Numbered from the stretch's first letter, positions 25,834 through 35,162 are shown. The stretch is 64,000 bases of DNA from an uncultured Chloroflexus sp. (GCF_937129525.1 NZ_CAKZNK010000067.1:1-64000); one strand, 5' to 3'. Notes: generated by a model from the sequence alone, not told the origin. Translations and numbers: made by a program.

Positions 25834-26790
25834 ATGCATCACAAAGTTGTTATCATTGGCTCCGGCCCGGCTGGTTTGACCGCTGCCCTGTACGCGGCGC
25901 GCGCCAATCTTGAGCCGCTTGTAATTCGCGGCATGCAACCCGGTGGCCTGATTGCCACCACCAGTGAAGTTGAGAACTACCCCGGCTTTCCCGACGGGAT
26001 CGGCGGCTTCGAGCTGGCCGAAGCAATGGAGAAGCAGGCTGCCCGTTTCGGCGCCCAATATCTGGAAACTATGGTGACGAACCTTGAGGTGGATCAACGT
26101 CCGTTCGTGATCCATACCGACAGTGGGCAGACTATCACTGCTGATACCATCATTGTCAGCACCGGCGCATCGCCGCGCAAACTGGGCGTACCCGGAGAAG
26201 CAGAGCTGGCCAACCGCGGCGTCAGCTATTGCGCGACCTGCGATGGTTTCTTCTTCCGTGGCAAGAAGGTCGTGGTTGTCGGCGGCGGCAACAGCGCTCT
26301 CGATGAAGGTCTCTTCCTCACCCGCTATGTCGATGAACTGGTGATCGTCCATCGTCGCGATAGCCTCCGCGCTGACCCGATTTTGCAAGAGCGCGCATTC
26401 AGCAACCCCAAAGTGCGATTCATCTGGAACTCGGTTGTAGTCTCGATCAACGGCAAAGAGAAAGTCGAGTCGGTTACGCTGCGTAATGTGCAGACCGGCG
26501 AACTGAGCGAGTTACCGGCAGATGGCGTCTTTCCCTATATTGGCCACGTACCGAATACCGAACTGTTCCGCGGTATCCTTGATCTCGACGAAAATGGCTA
26601 CATCGTGACCGATGGACGCACGCGCACCAATATCCCCGGTATTTTTGCCGCTGGTGATGTGACCGACCATATTTACCGTCAGGCAGTTACGGCTGCCGGC
26701 GATGGCTGTCGCGCCGCAATGGAGGCAACCTGGTACCTGGCAGCGCAAGAGCACGAGCGCGCCAGAGCTTCTGCTGCGGCGACCGCGTAG
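25834..26790 (+). CDS. trxB: Thioredoxin-disulfide reductase
   Basis: A 318-residue flavoenzyme that passes electrons from NADPH to thioredoxin. The FAD site GSGPAG is at residues 9-14, the redox-active CATC at 133-136, the NADPH site VVGGGNSALDEG follows, and GIFAAGDVTD near the end is the second FAD motif. The start at 25834 is preceded by GGCGAGGAG; the open frame reaches further upstream without homology. The reductase is complete and of normal length. Confidence 0.95.
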   Translation: MHHKVVIIGSGPAGLTAALYAARANLEPLVIRGMQPGGLIATTSEVENYPGFPDGIGGFELAEAMEKQAARFGAQYLETMVTNLEVDQRPFVIHTDSGQTITADTIIVSTGASPRKLGVPGEAELANRGVSYCATCDGFFFRGKKVVVVGGGNSALDEGLFLTRYVDELVIVHRRDSLRADPILQERAFSNPKVRFIWNSVVVSINGKEKVESVTLRNVQTGELSELPADGVFPYIGHVPNTELFRGILDLDENGYIVTDGRTRTNIPGIFAAGDVTDHIYRQAVTAAGDGCRAAMEATWYLAAQEHERARASAAATA

Positions 26791-26868
26791 TCTGACCAGC
26801 CAGGGTCGGTTGCGATAATCCCCTGCTGCGCTCAACGATCGAGAAGCTATCATTCAGGGTATATCCGG

Positions 26869-26892
26869 GTGCGGTAGCGATGTCTACCGCAC
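26869..26892 (+). terminator. Long hairpin after trxB
   Basis: GTGCGGTAG (26869-26877) and CTACCGCAC (26884-26892) form a perfect 9-bp stem with a 6-base loop. An outer pair GGTATA (26858-26863)/TATACC (26901-26906) extends it imperfectly. It has no T tract, so it may be a weak terminator or an mRNA-stabilising structure. It borders the tandem repeat array. Confidence 0.45.
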
Positions 26893-26913
26893 TCAGACGG
26901 TATACCAGCGTCA

Positions 26914-27152
26914 GTTGTCGGCTGCCCCGCCGCCTCATCGCCGCCCGGCTTAAAGCTCCTGTCCGCAAGCCTGCCCCATCCCCGCCTCGGTTGCCGGCTG
27001 CCCCGCCGCCTCATCGCCGCCCGGCTTAAAGCTCCTGTCCGCAAGCCTGCCCCATCCCCACCTCAGTTGCCGGCTGCCCCGCCGCCTCATCACCGCTCGG
27101 CTTAAAGCTCCTGTCCGCAAGCCTGCCCCATCCCCGCCTCGGTTGCCGGCTG
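26914..27152. repeat. 76-bp tandem repeat, three copies and a partial fourth
   Basis: Units begin GTTGTCGG at 26914 and GTTGCCGG at 26990, 27066 and 27142, an exact 76-base period. Copies 1-3 differ at only a few positions; the fourth stops after 11 bases. The unit is GC-rich and contains CCGCCCGGCTTAAAGCTCC and GTCCGCAAGCCTGCCCC. As 76 is not a multiple of three, the array cannot code for a repeated peptide. It fills most of the 498-base gap between trxB and the next gene; function unknown. Confidence 0.95.
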
Positions 27153-27227
27153 TGCAGGCAACGTATCTCCAGATCGCCATCATCGACTGCACTGAGCTAC
27201 TCCCGGCGAATCGTTGCCAGATTTTTC

Positions 27228-27256
27228 TTGAACATCGCCCATCCGCATGTTATAGT
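27228..27256 (+). promoter_or_regulatory. Promoter of the small gene at 27289
   Basis: TTGAAC at 27228-27233 and TATAGT at 27251-27256 with a 17-base spacer, about 32 bases before the start codon. It is a strong vegetative-type promoter. Confidence 0.7.
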
Positions 27257-27288
27257 AAAGACACCAGCTTACATCAAGGAGGTGCGCT

Positions 27289-27546
27289 ATGGCAACGACG
27301 CCGCCCACCAACCCCGAATTAGTCGATACCAGCGCTCGTGAAGGCTACGAACATCTGGAGCAGGCCTACATCCTCGAGTACCTGCGCAGTCAGGGTCTGA
27401 CCCTTGAGCAGGTACATGCAATGCCGGCAGATCAGGCAAAAGAGATTATGCGCGCCGCATCAATTTACGCCTCGGCTCAGATGGCGGTGGTCGAAGCGCG
27501 CGCGCATCTGGTTGAGGAGCTGCATGGCGGGCCGCGCGCATTGTAA
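27289..27546 (+). CDS. Small conserved-looking protein of unknown function
   Basis: An 85-residue acidic, helical protein (EHLEQAYILEYLRSQGL, LTLEQVHAMPADQAKEIMRAA, AQMAVVEARAHLVEEL). It has a near-perfect ribosome site (AAGGAGGTG) eight bases before the ATG, a good promoter and a bidirectional terminator, so it is very likely expressed. I recognise no family. It has no signal peptide or membrane segment. It stands alone between the tandem repeat and a convergent HAD hydrolase gene. Confidence 0.8.
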   Translation: MATTPPTNPELVDTSAREGYEHLEQAYILEYLRSQGLTLEQVHAMPADQAKEIMRAASIYASAQMAVVEARAHLVEELHGGPRAL

Positions 27547-27571
27547 AGCTTGAATGCCGGCCCACAAAAAA

Positions 27572-27605
27572 GGGAGGGCAGGTTGATCAGGTTGGCTGCC
27601 CTCCC
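27572..27605. terminator. Bidirectional terminator
   Basis: GGGAGGGCAG (27572-27581) pairs perfectly with CTGCCCTCCC (27596-27605). An A run directly before it serves as the T tract for the minus-strand HAD gene; on the plus strand a T-rich tail (ATTATTGTTG) follows. It lies between two convergent genes. Confidence 0.85.
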
Positions 27606-27623
27606 ATTATTGTTGCTGTTAAT

Positions 27624-28310
27624 TTAGCCCAATACCGCGGACAATACGGCCATCGTGTCGCTCAGATCGGGCAAGAGGGCATCAGGATGATGCGCAGCCA
27701 GTTCGCTCAGGGTAAACGGACCGGTGGCCACGGCAACAGTCCGCGCGCCAAAAGCCCGACCACAGGCAATATCACGCGGAGTATCACCGATCACGACGAC
27801 CTCAGCGGGGGTAAACGCTTGCTGATAGCGTTGCGCAGCGCGCGCTACCGCGATTGGTGGCAAGGCCAGCCGGTCAAAGTGGTCATCGCCATACGCGCCT
27901 GCCTCAACATCAAGCCAGGATAACAAACCGGTGCATTCCAGCTTGATCCGGGCCGCAGCGGCAACGTTTCCCGTCAACGGAGCCTGATAGGTGACCTTGG
28001 CCAGCGCGCGCAGCGCTTCAACGACGCCGGCAAAGACGGTCGAACGCGCCACCAACGCGTCACGTTGCGCCGTCAGTTCGGCGATGTACAGGGCAATAAA
28101 CTCTCGCAACTGCGACTGAATAGTCTCCTCGTCAAGCGAAGGCAGGCTTTCCCGCACAATCTGCCAATCGGTCTTACCGGCATACGATGTCCGCTCGATG
28201 CGTACCTCAGGCCCAACCAGGCGGCGAAGCGCGGCGCGCATCGCATTCGCCGCAATTCCGTCGGTTGAAAGCAGCGTCCCATCGACATCCCACAACACTA
28301 ATCGCTTCAT
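27624..28310 (-). CDS. HAD-family hydrolase (phosphoglycolate-phosphatase-like)
   Basis: About 228 residues. Motif I LWDVDGTLL holds the nucleophile and acid/base Asp, motif III Lys is in the middle region, and motif IV VVIGDTPRDIACG binds Mg. A helical cap follows motif I, as in the subfamily IA phosphatases. The substrate cannot be read from the sequence. The start at 28310 has AGGAG five bases upstream, better placed than the two codons before it. The upstream response regulator gene is 24 bases away. Confidence 0.88.
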   Translation of the reverse strand: MKRLVLWDVDGTLLSTDGIAANAMRAALRRLVGPEVRIERTSYAGKTDWQIVRESLPSLDEETIQSQLREFIALYIAELTAQRDALVARSTVFAGVVEALRALAKVTYQAPLTGNVAAAARIKLECTGLLSWLDVEAGAYGDDHFDRLALPPIAVARAAQRYQQAFTPAEVVVIGDTPRDIACGRAFGARTVAVATGPFTLSELAAHHPDALLPDLSDTMAVLSAVLG

Positions 28311-28334
28311 CATCACTCCTGCGCGGCGACGCTC

Positions 28335-28703
28335 TTAGCGAGCTGGCGTGTCGCCCACCAATTCAGTTATCACCTGCAACAATTCATCAAGATCGGCTGG
28401 TTTGGTCAGGAAGCGATTAAAGCCGGCGGCAAAAGCGGCGCGACGATCACTTTCACCCAGGCCACTGAGGGCAATCGCCGGACAATTGCGCAACTCAGGC
28501 CGCGCGCGCAACAGTTGCAAGAGTTCAAAGCCATCATAGTCAGGCAATCGCAGATCGATCAGCAAGATGGCCGGCAACGAGATCGGCGCAACTAGCGCCG
28601 CTTCACCGGTTCCGGCCACTGTTACTTCAAAACCCTGGCCGCGCAGGAAGATCGAAAACAACTGTTGCATCAGCGGATTATCCTCGATGAGCACAATCTG
28701 CAT
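28335..28703 (-). CDS. Single-domain response regulator
   Basis: A 122-residue receiver domain with no output domain. The acidic pair is in VLIEDNPL, the phospho-Asp in LLIDLRLPD, the conserved Ser/Thr in IALSG, and Lys in FLTKPADLDEL. An AGGAGGAG ribosome site fixes the start at 28703; the longer frame is not homologous. It lies between gdhA and the HAD gene on the same strand. It may act as a phosphate sink or interact with a partner protein, and its kinase is unknown. Confidence 0.9.
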   Translation of the reverse strand: MQIVLIEDNPLMQQLFSIFLRGQGFEVTVAGTGEAALVAPISLPAILLIDLRLPDYDGFELLQLLRARPELRNCPAIALSGLGESDRRAAFAAGFNRFLTKPADLDELLQVITELVGDTPAR

Positions 28704-28807
28704 GGCTCCTCCTGCGCGACAACACGCCGACGCAACGACGCAGAACTTTTGCGGCCTGAAAAAAATGCGCAGCTCGCTTCGGCCTTCTGACACCGTTGCG
28801 CTGTCGT

Positions 28808-30073
28808 TTACGGATACACCCCACGAGTCGTATTGGCATCGGCCACCCGTTGCACAGCCAGCAAATACGCGGCCAGACGCAGCGGAATATGGCGCTGTTG
28901 CGCCATCTCGTACACCTGCTCAAACGCGCCTACGATGATCCGTTCCAGCTTTTCGTTAATATCCTGCTCGTCCCAGAAAAACTCTTGCAGACCCTGCACC
29001 CACTCGAAGTAAGACACAATCACGCCGCCCGCATTAGCCAAAATATCAGGCACAATGATCACGCCCCGCTCACCCAGGATTGCATCGGCTTCCGGCGTCG
29101 TTGGCCCATTGGCGCCTTCGACAATCAGCCTGGCGCGAATGCGCTCGGCATTCGCGCCGGTGAGTTGATTTTCCAACGCTGCCGGAATGAGCACATCACA
29201 TTCGAGTTCGAGCAGGTCGCTTCCGCTGATTCGCTCGACACCGGGCGCAGTGTAGCCTTCGAGCAGGTGAAATGGTTGACGATCGGCATAGGAACGCATT
29301 GCCGGAATATCAAGACCGCCTGCACAGTAGTAACCGCCCGATGCATCGGCCACTCCAATCACCCGGCAACCGAGTCGATGGAGCAGATAGGCTGCCGTGC
29401 TGCCAACGTTGCCAAAACCCTGCACCACCACACGCAAGCCGTCGAGTGGCCATGACAGCTTGCGTGCCATCTCGCGCACCATCAACATCACCCCGCGGCC
29501 TGTTGCTTCGACTCGCCCCAACGATCCGCCGACATTGACCGGCTTGCCGGTGATCACTGCCGGTACCGTGTAGCCGCGATGCATCGAAATCGTATCCATA
29601 ATCCACGCCATAATCTGGGCATTAGTGCCTACATCAGGCGCGGGAATATCTTTCTCAGGGCCAAGCAAAATGCTGATTTCAGTCGCAAAGCGGCGCGTTA
29701 ACCGCTCGAGTTCGGCCAGCGAGAGCTGTCTGGGATCGACGATTACGCCCCCTTTGGCGCCGCCGTAAGGAATGTTGACGAGAGCGCACTTCCAGGTCAT
29801 CCACATCGCCAGGGCGCGCACCTCGTCAACATCAACGCTGGGATGGTAACGGATCCCCCCTTTGACCGGCCCGCGACTGAGATTGTGCTGCACGCGGTAG
29901 CCGGTAAAAACGCGGGTAGTGCCGTCGTCCATTTGCACCGGAAAATTGACGGTTAATTCCCGTTGCGGCACGCGCAAAATTGCTCGCACCTCATCGGGCA
30001 GACGCAACATATCGGCTGCCTGATCGAACTGCTGTTGGGCAACGTGAAACGGGTTGATCTGGTGAGACGCCAT
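28808..30073 (-). CDS. gdhA: Glutamate dehydrogenase (Glu/Leu/Phe/Val family)
   Basis: A 421-residue enzyme interconverting glutamate and 2-oxoglutarate plus ammonia. The substrate site RGPVKGGIRYHPSVDVDEV and the catalytic-Lys segment NIPYGGAKGGV are intact; the Rossmann motif VVQGFGNVGS follows at ~220. The end YFEWVQGLQEFFW is typical of the family. The ATG at 30073 has GGAGAGG nine bases ahead, better than the ATG six codons upstream. Coenzyme specificity cannot be judged. Confidence 0.95.
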   Translation of the reverse strand: MASHQINPFHVAQQQFDQAADMLRLPDEVRAILRVPQRELTVNFPVQMDDGTTRVFTGYRVQHNLSRGPVKGGIRYHPSVDVDEVRALAMWMTWKCALVNIPYGGAKGGVIVDPRQLSLAELERLTRRFATEISILLGPEKDIPAPDVGTNAQIMAWIMDTISMHRGYTVPAVITGKPVNVGGSLGRVEATGRGVMLMVREMARKLSWPLDGLRVVVQGFGNVGSTAAYLLHRLGCRVIGVADASGGYYCAGGLDIPAMRSYADRQPFHLLEGYTAPGVERISGSDLLELECDVLIPAALENQLTGANAERIRARLIVEGANGPTTPEADAILGERGVIIVPDILANAGGVIVSYFEWVQGLQEFFWDEQDINEKLERIIVGAFEQVYEMAQQRHIPLRLAAYLLAVQRVADANTTRGVYP

Positions 30074-30130
30074 TGTCTTAAACCTCTCCATTGATCATCA
30101 AAAGCGCCAACTCCTTACATTGCACCTCGA

Positions 30131-30778
30131 TCAGGCCAGATCCTTCCGCATATAGATCCACCCCTCCTGACCGAAGAACAAGCGACCAACAAACGAGCGA
30201 CGGAGATGGAGGGCCTGGAAGCCCAGCCGCTCGTAAAGAGCGCGAGCGCCGTGATTGTTCTCGCGCACATACAAACCAAGATAGGCCAATCCACGACGAC
30301 GAGCGTCATCTTCGACGCGTTGCAACAACGCGCGGGCCACACCGCGTCGCCGCCACTCAGGCGCAACAGCGACATCAGCAATAAAACCTTCGCCATGACC
30401 AATCTGGTGGTCGAGCAGCGATAACGCGAAGAGTGAGCGCAACGCCCCCCACAACCCCAGTAGCTCAAAAAAGGCCGACTCGGCAAAACCGCCGACCTCG
30501 CCTATCATATCACGAGTGCGCAGGCTCGTGGTACCGATCAACTGACCGCCATATTCAGCGACGAGCATGCCCCGCAACGCTGCCGGCCCTTGCCGCCGCC
30601 AGCCGGTCGCCAGCGCCTGCGCGCCACGATCACTCTTCGCGCCGAAAGCAGCGCCAAACGTATCGGCAAATGCCTCGCGATGCAGGGCAACGATAGCTTC
30701 GATGTCGCTCAGATATGCCGGTCGAATCACCAATTCGCCAGACGGTAAGCCAGCCGGAGGGGCAGCAACGGCCTGCAT
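30131..30778 (-). CDS. GNAT-family N-acetyltransferase
   Basis: A 215-residue protein with a GNAT fold. Motif A, the acetyl-CoA site, reads VAVAPEWRRRGVARALL; motif B follows as LYVRENNHGARALYERLGF. The N-terminal segment (IRPAYLSDIEAIVALHREAF) is the usual first strand and helix. The middle holds a hydrophobic insert (FFELLGLWGALRSLFAL) that may contact the membrane. The acceptor is unknown. It is ten bases downstream of a 50-residue membrane protein gene and probably co-transcribed. Confidence 0.87.
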   Translation of the reverse strand: MQAVAAPPAGLPSGELVIRPAYLSDIEAIVALHREAFADTFGAAFGAKSDRGAQALATGWRRQGPAALRGMLVAEYGGQLIGTTSLRTRDMIGEVGGFAESAFFELLGLWGALRSLFALSLLDHQIGHGEGFIADVAVAPEWRRRGVARALLQRVEDDARRRGLAYLGLYVRENNHGARALYERLGFQALHLRRSFVGRLFFGQEGWIYMRKDLA

Positions 30779-30787
30779 AGATCTGCG

Positions 30788-30940
30788 CTAATGTGCAGCC
30801 AGCTCAGCCAGACGCAATTCCAGCCGGTTGGCAATATCGCGGTACATATCGCCGCGCCGCTCAGCCACAGCCAGTTTTCGCTGCAAGAAGGCGATATATC
30901 CAAGCGCTGCCAGCAGCGCAATGAATGTCAACCAACGCAT
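30788..30940 (-). CDS. Small single-span membrane protein
   Basis: A 50-residue protein: a hydrophobic N-terminal helix (WLTFIALLAALGYIAFL) followed by a charged amphipathic helix (AERRGDMYRDIANRLELRL). AAGGAGGG stands four to five bases before the ATG and a clear promoter lies further upstream. The coding signals are too good to be chance, though I recognise no family. It heads a two-gene unit with the GNAT gene. Confidence 0.75.
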   Translation of the reverse strand: MRWLTFIALLAALGYIAFLQRKLAVAERRGDMYRDIANRLELRLAELAAH

Positions 30941-30969
30941 AATACCCTCCTTACTACATACCGCATGGC

Positions 30970-30998
30970 ATTCTAGCGTAGATGAAAGCGGGTTTCAA
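30970..30998 (-). promoter_or_regulatory. Promoter of the small membrane protein-GNAT unit
   Basis: On the minus strand TTGAAA (30993-30998), a 17-base spacer and TAGAAT (30970-30975), about 30 bases before the start at 30940. Confidence 0.65.
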
Positions 30999-31119
30999 GC
31001 GGTTATTCCGCTGTCACGATAGCGCCGACTAGCCTCGTGTCAGGCCAATCTGGTCAGTTGTAATGCATTGGGATCAAGACAGGTCTGCGTATCAGGAGAT
31101 ACATACCGGCACACCGACA

Positions 31120-31884
31120 TTATGCCTGGTCTTCGGTTTGCGAGCGATAGCGCTGTCGCCAGGCGTGATAGATGGCAATACTACCGGCCACAGCAGCGTT
31201 GAGCGAACCGATCTGGCCAACAATTGGCAACTGGATCAGAAAATCACACCGTTCGCGCACCAGCCGGGCCATACCTGTTCCCTCTGCGCCAATGACAAGC
31301 GCAAGCGGGAGATCAAGGTCAACTTCATCAATGCCTCTGGCCACTTCATCTTGTTCCAGACCAACCACCCAAATTCCGGATCGCTGCAACGTTTCGATAG
31401 CCTGAACCAGATTGGTCACCATCGCCACCCGCAGGTGCTCTACTGCGCCACTGCTGGCATTAACCACGGCTGGCGTGATTTCGACTGCGCGCCGCCCAGG
31501 AATAACGACCCCGTGACAGCCAACTGCTTCCGCCGTGCGGAGCAGGGTACCGACATTTTGCGGATCTTGCAAATGATCGAGCAGCAACAACAAAGCGGGT
31601 TCACGTCGCTCAGCAGCCGCATTGAGACACTCTTCAAGTTCGACATAAGGATATGGGCTAGTTTCAAGCATCACCCCTTGATGGTTCGCCTCGCGCAACT
31701 GCCGATCAAGCGCCTGCCGCTCAATGCGTTCAATGGACACTCCGGCCTGCTCTGCCAGTCGAATGATTTCAGCAATCACGCCGGTCTCTTGCACACTGCG
31801 TGACACAACCAAACGGCGCAACGTTCGGCGGCGAGCGCGTAGTGCCTCGCGCACCGCGTTGCGCCCATACAGCAACTCGGTCAT
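31120..31884 (-). CDS. rlmB: SpoU-family 23S rRNA 2'-O-methyltransferase (RlmB-like)
   Basis: A 254-residue SPOUT methyltransferase. An N-terminal L30e-like RNA-binding domain starts ELLYGRNAVREALRA; the catalytic domain has the three SpoU motifs NVGTLLRTAEAVG, LALVIGAEGTGM and QLPIVGQIGSLNAAVAGSIA. The family methylates ribose of a 23S rRNA guanosine or of tRNA G18; the N-terminal domain favours RlmB. Two adjacent ATG codons (31887, 31884) fit the homologous start. It lies downstream of dnaJ with a large hairpin between. Confidence 0.9.
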   Translation of the reverse strand: MTELLYGRNAVREALRARRRTLRRLVVSRSVQETGVIAEIIRLAEQAGVSIERIERQALDRQLREANHQGVMLETSPYPYVELEECLNAAAERREPALLLLLDHLQDPQNVGTLLRTAEAVGCHGVVIPGRRAVEITPAVVNASSGAVEHLRVAMVTNLVQAIETLQRSGIWVVGLEQDEVARGIDEVDLDLPLALVIGAEGTGMARLVRERCDFLIQLPIVGQIGSLNAAVAGSIAIYHAWRQRYRSQTEDQA

Positions 31885-31918
31885 CATAGCCTGCTCGCTT
31901 ACTTCAACATCATGCAAT

Positions 31919-31964
31919 GTAAAGACGCAACTGCGGGGCACGATGCATCGCGTTGCGTCTTTAC
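31919..31964. repeat. 13-bp perfect inverted repeat between dnaJ and rlmB
   Basis: GTAAAGACGCAAC (31919-31931) and GTTGCGTCTTTAC (31952-31964) form a perfect 13-bp stem with a 20-base loop. It lies 18 bases after the dnaJ stop on the minus strand and has no T tract. It resembles the dispersed GTxxAGACGC palindromes seen in Chloroflexi and Cyanobacteria genomes. It may serve as a transcript end or be a mobile palindromic repeat. Confidence 0.75.
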
Positions 31965-31982
31965 GGTCTAGAGGTCTGCGCT

Positions 31983-33104
31983 TTACAACCCCAATGCGTC
32001 TTTGATATGACCGAACAATCCCTTATCGCCATGATCGCCATCATGCGATGAGAAGGTCTGCGCCAGTTCCTGGAACAGGCGGCGCTGCTGATCGGTTAGC
32101 TTCGTGGGAATCTCCACCCGAATCACCACGATCTGGTCACCGCGACCTTGCTGGCGCAGATAGGGCACGCCCTTACCGCGCAGGCGGAAGGTCTGACCGT
32201 GCTGCGTGCCAGGGGGAAGGCGCAGCTTCTCGGTACCTTCCAGCGTCGGCACGCTCACCTCGCCGCCCAACACTGCTTGCGCAATGTTGATGGTCAGCGG
32301 GAGGATGACATCATTGCCATCGCGTTCAAAGATCGGATGTGGCTGAATGTCGAGCGCCACGTAGAGATTACCGGGCGGGCCGCCCCGCGGGCCCGCTTCG
32401 CCCTCGCCACTGATACGGATCTGTTGCGAACCATCAACACCAGCCGGCACCCGCACCGTAATCTTGCGAGTCTGGCGCACCCGCCCTTCGCCGCGGCATT
32501 CGCGACACGGGATCGGTATTACATAACCGGTACCGCCACAGGTATCGCATGTCGTGACGGTAACCATGTTGAAGATTGGCGCGCGCTGACGAATCTCGCC
32601 AGTACCGCCACAACGGGGGCAGCGGGTCGGTTCGGTGCCTGGCTCAGCGCCAGACCCCTGGCAGGCAGGGCAGGTTTCCAGGCGACGAAACTCGATCTCT
32701 TTTTCCGTGCCAAATACGGCCTCTTCAAAGGTCAGTCGCAAGGTATAACGCAGATCGGCGCCGCGCATCGGGCCGCGCGTACTGCGACCAACCCCTGCCC
32801 CACCGAAAAATGCATCGAAGATCGAGCTAAAGGGATCAACGCCGCCAAACGGATCGGCTCCCATGCCGCCAAATCCCGGTGGATTATGACCGAAGCGATC
32901 GTACATCGCTCGCTTCTGTTCATCGGAGAGCACCTCGTAGGCCTCGTTGATCTCCTTAAACTTCGCCTCGGCCTCCGGCGATTTATTGACATCGGGGTGA
33001 TACTGACGGGCCAGGCGGCGAAACGCCTTCTTAATCTCATCAGGCGTCGCGCTACGGCTCACCCCGAGCACTTCGTAGTAATCACGTTTGGCGCCCGCTG
33101 TCAT
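31983..33104 (-). CDS. dnaJ: Chaperone protein DnaJ
   Basis: A 373-residue type I DnaJ that stimulates DnaK ATPase. The J domain ([21 protein letters not shown] with HPD at ~33-35), a Gly/Phe-rich segment, the zinc domain with four CxxCxGxG repeats ([32 protein letters not shown]) and the C-terminal substrate-binding domain are all present. It is the last heat-shock gene of the hrcA-grpE-dnaK-dnaJ operon, 56 bases after dnaK. Confidence 0.97.
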   Translation of the reverse strand: MTAGAKRDYYEVLGVSRSATPDEIKKAFRRLARQYHPDVNKSPEAEAKFKEINEAYEVLSDEQKRAMYDRFGHNPPGFGGMGADPFGGVDPFSSIFDAFFGGAGVGRSTRGPMRGADLRYTLRLTFEEAVFGTEKEIEFRRLETCPACQGSGAEPGTEPTRCPRCGGTGEIRQRAPIFNMVTVTTCDTCGGTGYVIPIPCRECRGEGRVRQTRKITVRVPAGVDGSQQIRISGEGEAGPRGGPPGNLYVALDIQPHPIFERDGNDVILPLTINIAQAVLGGEVSVPTLEGTEKLRLPPGTQHGQTFRLRGKGVPYLRQQGRGDQIVVIRVEIPTKLTDQQRRLFQELAQTFSSHDGDHGDKGLFGHIKDALGL

Positions 33105-33160
33105 ACGGTTTCCTCGCTACACGCGCTGCCGGCGACCATTTGATACCCGCCGGATCATCG

Positions 33161-35011
33161 TCATTCCTGCTCTCCGACTTTCTCGCCCTCAACCGTGCCG
33201 GCAGCGCCATTCGGCGTTGTAGCTGCCGTAATGTGTTGCAGTGCCACTGCTAGCTCGGCAATCCGATTCCGGATCGCCTGTTCATCGTCATCAGACAGCA
33301 CACTGCGCAACGCAATCATCTTCTCTTCAACATCGCTACGCAAGGCTGGATCAAGACCCTCGTCTGCCTCACGCAGCGCCTTCTCAGCAGCATACAGCAC
33401 GCTATCGGCCTGATTCCGCGCCGCAATCAATTCACGCCGTCGCCGATCCTCCTCGGCATGCAGCTCGGCATCACGCACCATCTGCTCGATCTCTTCCGGT
33501 GTCAGACCTGACGATGCGGTAATCGTGATACGCTGCTCCTTGCCGGTCGCTTTATCACGAGCGCTCACGCTCACGATACCATTGGCATCAATATCAAAGG
33601 TCACCTCGATCTGGGGCACACCGCGCGGCGCTGGCGGAATGCCCGACAGTTCAAAGCGGCCAAGACTCTTGTTATAGCGCGCTTCCGCTCGCTCGCCTTG
33701 CAAGACGTGAATCTCGACACTGCTCTGATTGTCGCTAGCGGTCGAGAAGACCTGGCTCTTGCGGGTAGGAATGGTCGTATTGCGCTCGATGATGGGCGTC
33801 ATTACGCCACCGAGGGTTTCAATTCCAAGGGTAAGCGGGGTCACATCGAGCAGCAATACGTCTTTCACTTCGCCACCCAATACGCCGGCCTGAATCGCCG
33901 CGCCAATCGCAACTACTTCGTCAGGATTGACACTCCGGTTTGGCTCTTTGCCAAAGAAGGCGCGCACAGCGGCCTGGATTGCCGGCATCCGCGTCTGACC
34001 ACCAACCAGGATCACCTCATCGATCTGACCTGGTTGCAGACCGGCATCGCGTAACGCCTGCCGCACCGGCCCCATGCTGCGTTCGATCAGATCGGCGCAG
34101 AGCTGTTCAAGGCGGGCACGGGTCAGCGTTGCTGTCAGATGCTTCGGCCCGCTCGAATCGGCAGTAATGAACGGCAGGCTGATTTCGGTCTGCATCAGCG
34201 TACTCAGCTCCATCTTGGCCTTCTCAGCCGCCTCTTTCATGCGCTGGAGCGCAACCCGGTCGGCGCGCAGGTCGATACCGTGCTCTTTTTTGAATTCTTC
34301 CGCCAACCAGTCGATAATCCGCTGATCGAAATCGTCACCACCGAGATGGGTATCACCACTGGTGGCCTTGACCTCAATCACCCCTTCGCTCAGCTCAAGA
34401 ATGCTGACATCGAAGGTACCGCCACCCATATCGTAGACAACTACCAGCTCATCGCGCCCCTTCTTATCGAGACCGTAGGCCAGCGCGCTCGCAGTCGGTT
34501 CATTTACGATCCGCAGCACTTCCAGGCCGGCGATCTTACCAGCATCTTTGGTTGCCTGGCGTTGACTGTCGTTGAAGTAAGCGGGGACGGTAATTACTGC
34601 CTGAGTCACCGGCTCGCCGAGATAGGCTTCCGCATCGGCTTTGAGCTTTTGCAGCACCATAGCCGAAATCTCCGGCGGCGCATACTCGCGACCGGCCATC
34701 AACACCCGCACATCACCATTGGGAGCGGCGGTAATCTGGTAAGGCACCAGCTCTTTATCGCGCTGCACTGACGGTTCGTTAAATTTGCGGCCCATAAACC
34801 GCTTGACCGAGAAGATCGTGTTTTCCGGATTGGTGACAGCCTGCCGGCGCGCCACCTGGCCGACGATCCGTTCTCCCGACTTACTAACCGCTACCACTGA
34901 GGGTGTCAGACGTGAACCCTCGGCGTTGGGGATGACGACCGGTTCACCACCTTCGACCACCGCCACGACTGAATTCGTTGTGCCTAGATCGATTCCAATA
35001 ACTTTTGGCAT
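33161..35011 (-). CDS. dnaK: Chaperone protein DnaK (Hsp70)
   Basis: A 616-residue Hsp70. It begins [20 protein letters not shown] and contains the ATPase signatures [15 protein letters not shown] and [14 protein letters not shown], the interdomain linker [15 protein letters not shown], and the substrate-binding domain with a helical lid. Its length is typical. It lies 152 bases after grpE and 56 before dnaJ; the gap upstream shows no obvious separate promoter. Confidence 0.98.
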   Translation of the reverse strand: MPKVIGIDLGTTNSVVAVVEGGEPVVIPNAEGSRLTPSVVAVSKSGERIVGQVARRQAVTNPENTIFSVKRFMGRKFNEPSVQRDKELVPYQITAAPNGDVRVLMAGREYAPPEISAMVLQKLKADAEAYLGEPVTQAVITVPAYFNDSQRQATKDAGKIAGLEVLRIVNEPTASALAYGLDKKGRDELVVVYDMGGGTFDVSILELSEGVIEVKATSGDTHLGGDDFDQRIIDWLAEEFKKEHGIDLRADRVALQRMKEAAEKAKMELSTLMQTEISLPFITADSSGPKHLTATLTRARLEQLCADLIERSMGPVRQALRDAGLQPGQIDEVILVGGQTRMPAIQAAVRAFFGKEPNRSVNPDEVVAIGAAIQAGVLGGEVKDVLLLDVTPLTLGIETLGGVMTPIIERNTTIPTRKSQVFSTASDNQSSVEIHVLQGERAEARYNKSLGRFELSGIPPAPRGVPQIEVTFDIDANGIVSVSARDKATGKEQRITITASSGLTPEEIEQMVRDAELHAEEDRRRRELIAARNQADSVLYAAEKALREADEGLDPALRSDVEEKMIALRSVLSDDDEQAIRNRIAELAVALQHITAATTPNGAAGTVEGEKVGEQE

Positions 35012-35162
35012 GGAAAAACCTTATGTACCTTTTAGTAGCACTTGAGCCGATCTGCTCTACGCTGCTTCACCCATTGTTCGCCACCATCTGAAATAGCAAT
35101 AGCAGCGGCAACCGGATCATCCATTGGAGAAAGACCGGTTGCTTTCCACTGCCCTGTTGCGC

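Noticed and set aside
26914..27152. CRISPR array
   Set aside because: The repeats are contiguous, with no spacers between them, and no cas genes are near.
26850..27192. Overlapping minus-strand frames with repeated MRTGALSRAAMRRRGSRQ
   Set aside because: They arise from the 76-bp tandem repeat in shifting frames, have no ribosome sites and resemble no protein.
32148..33143. 331-codon frame antisense to dnaJ
   Set aside because: Shadow of dnaJ; no ribosome site or homology.
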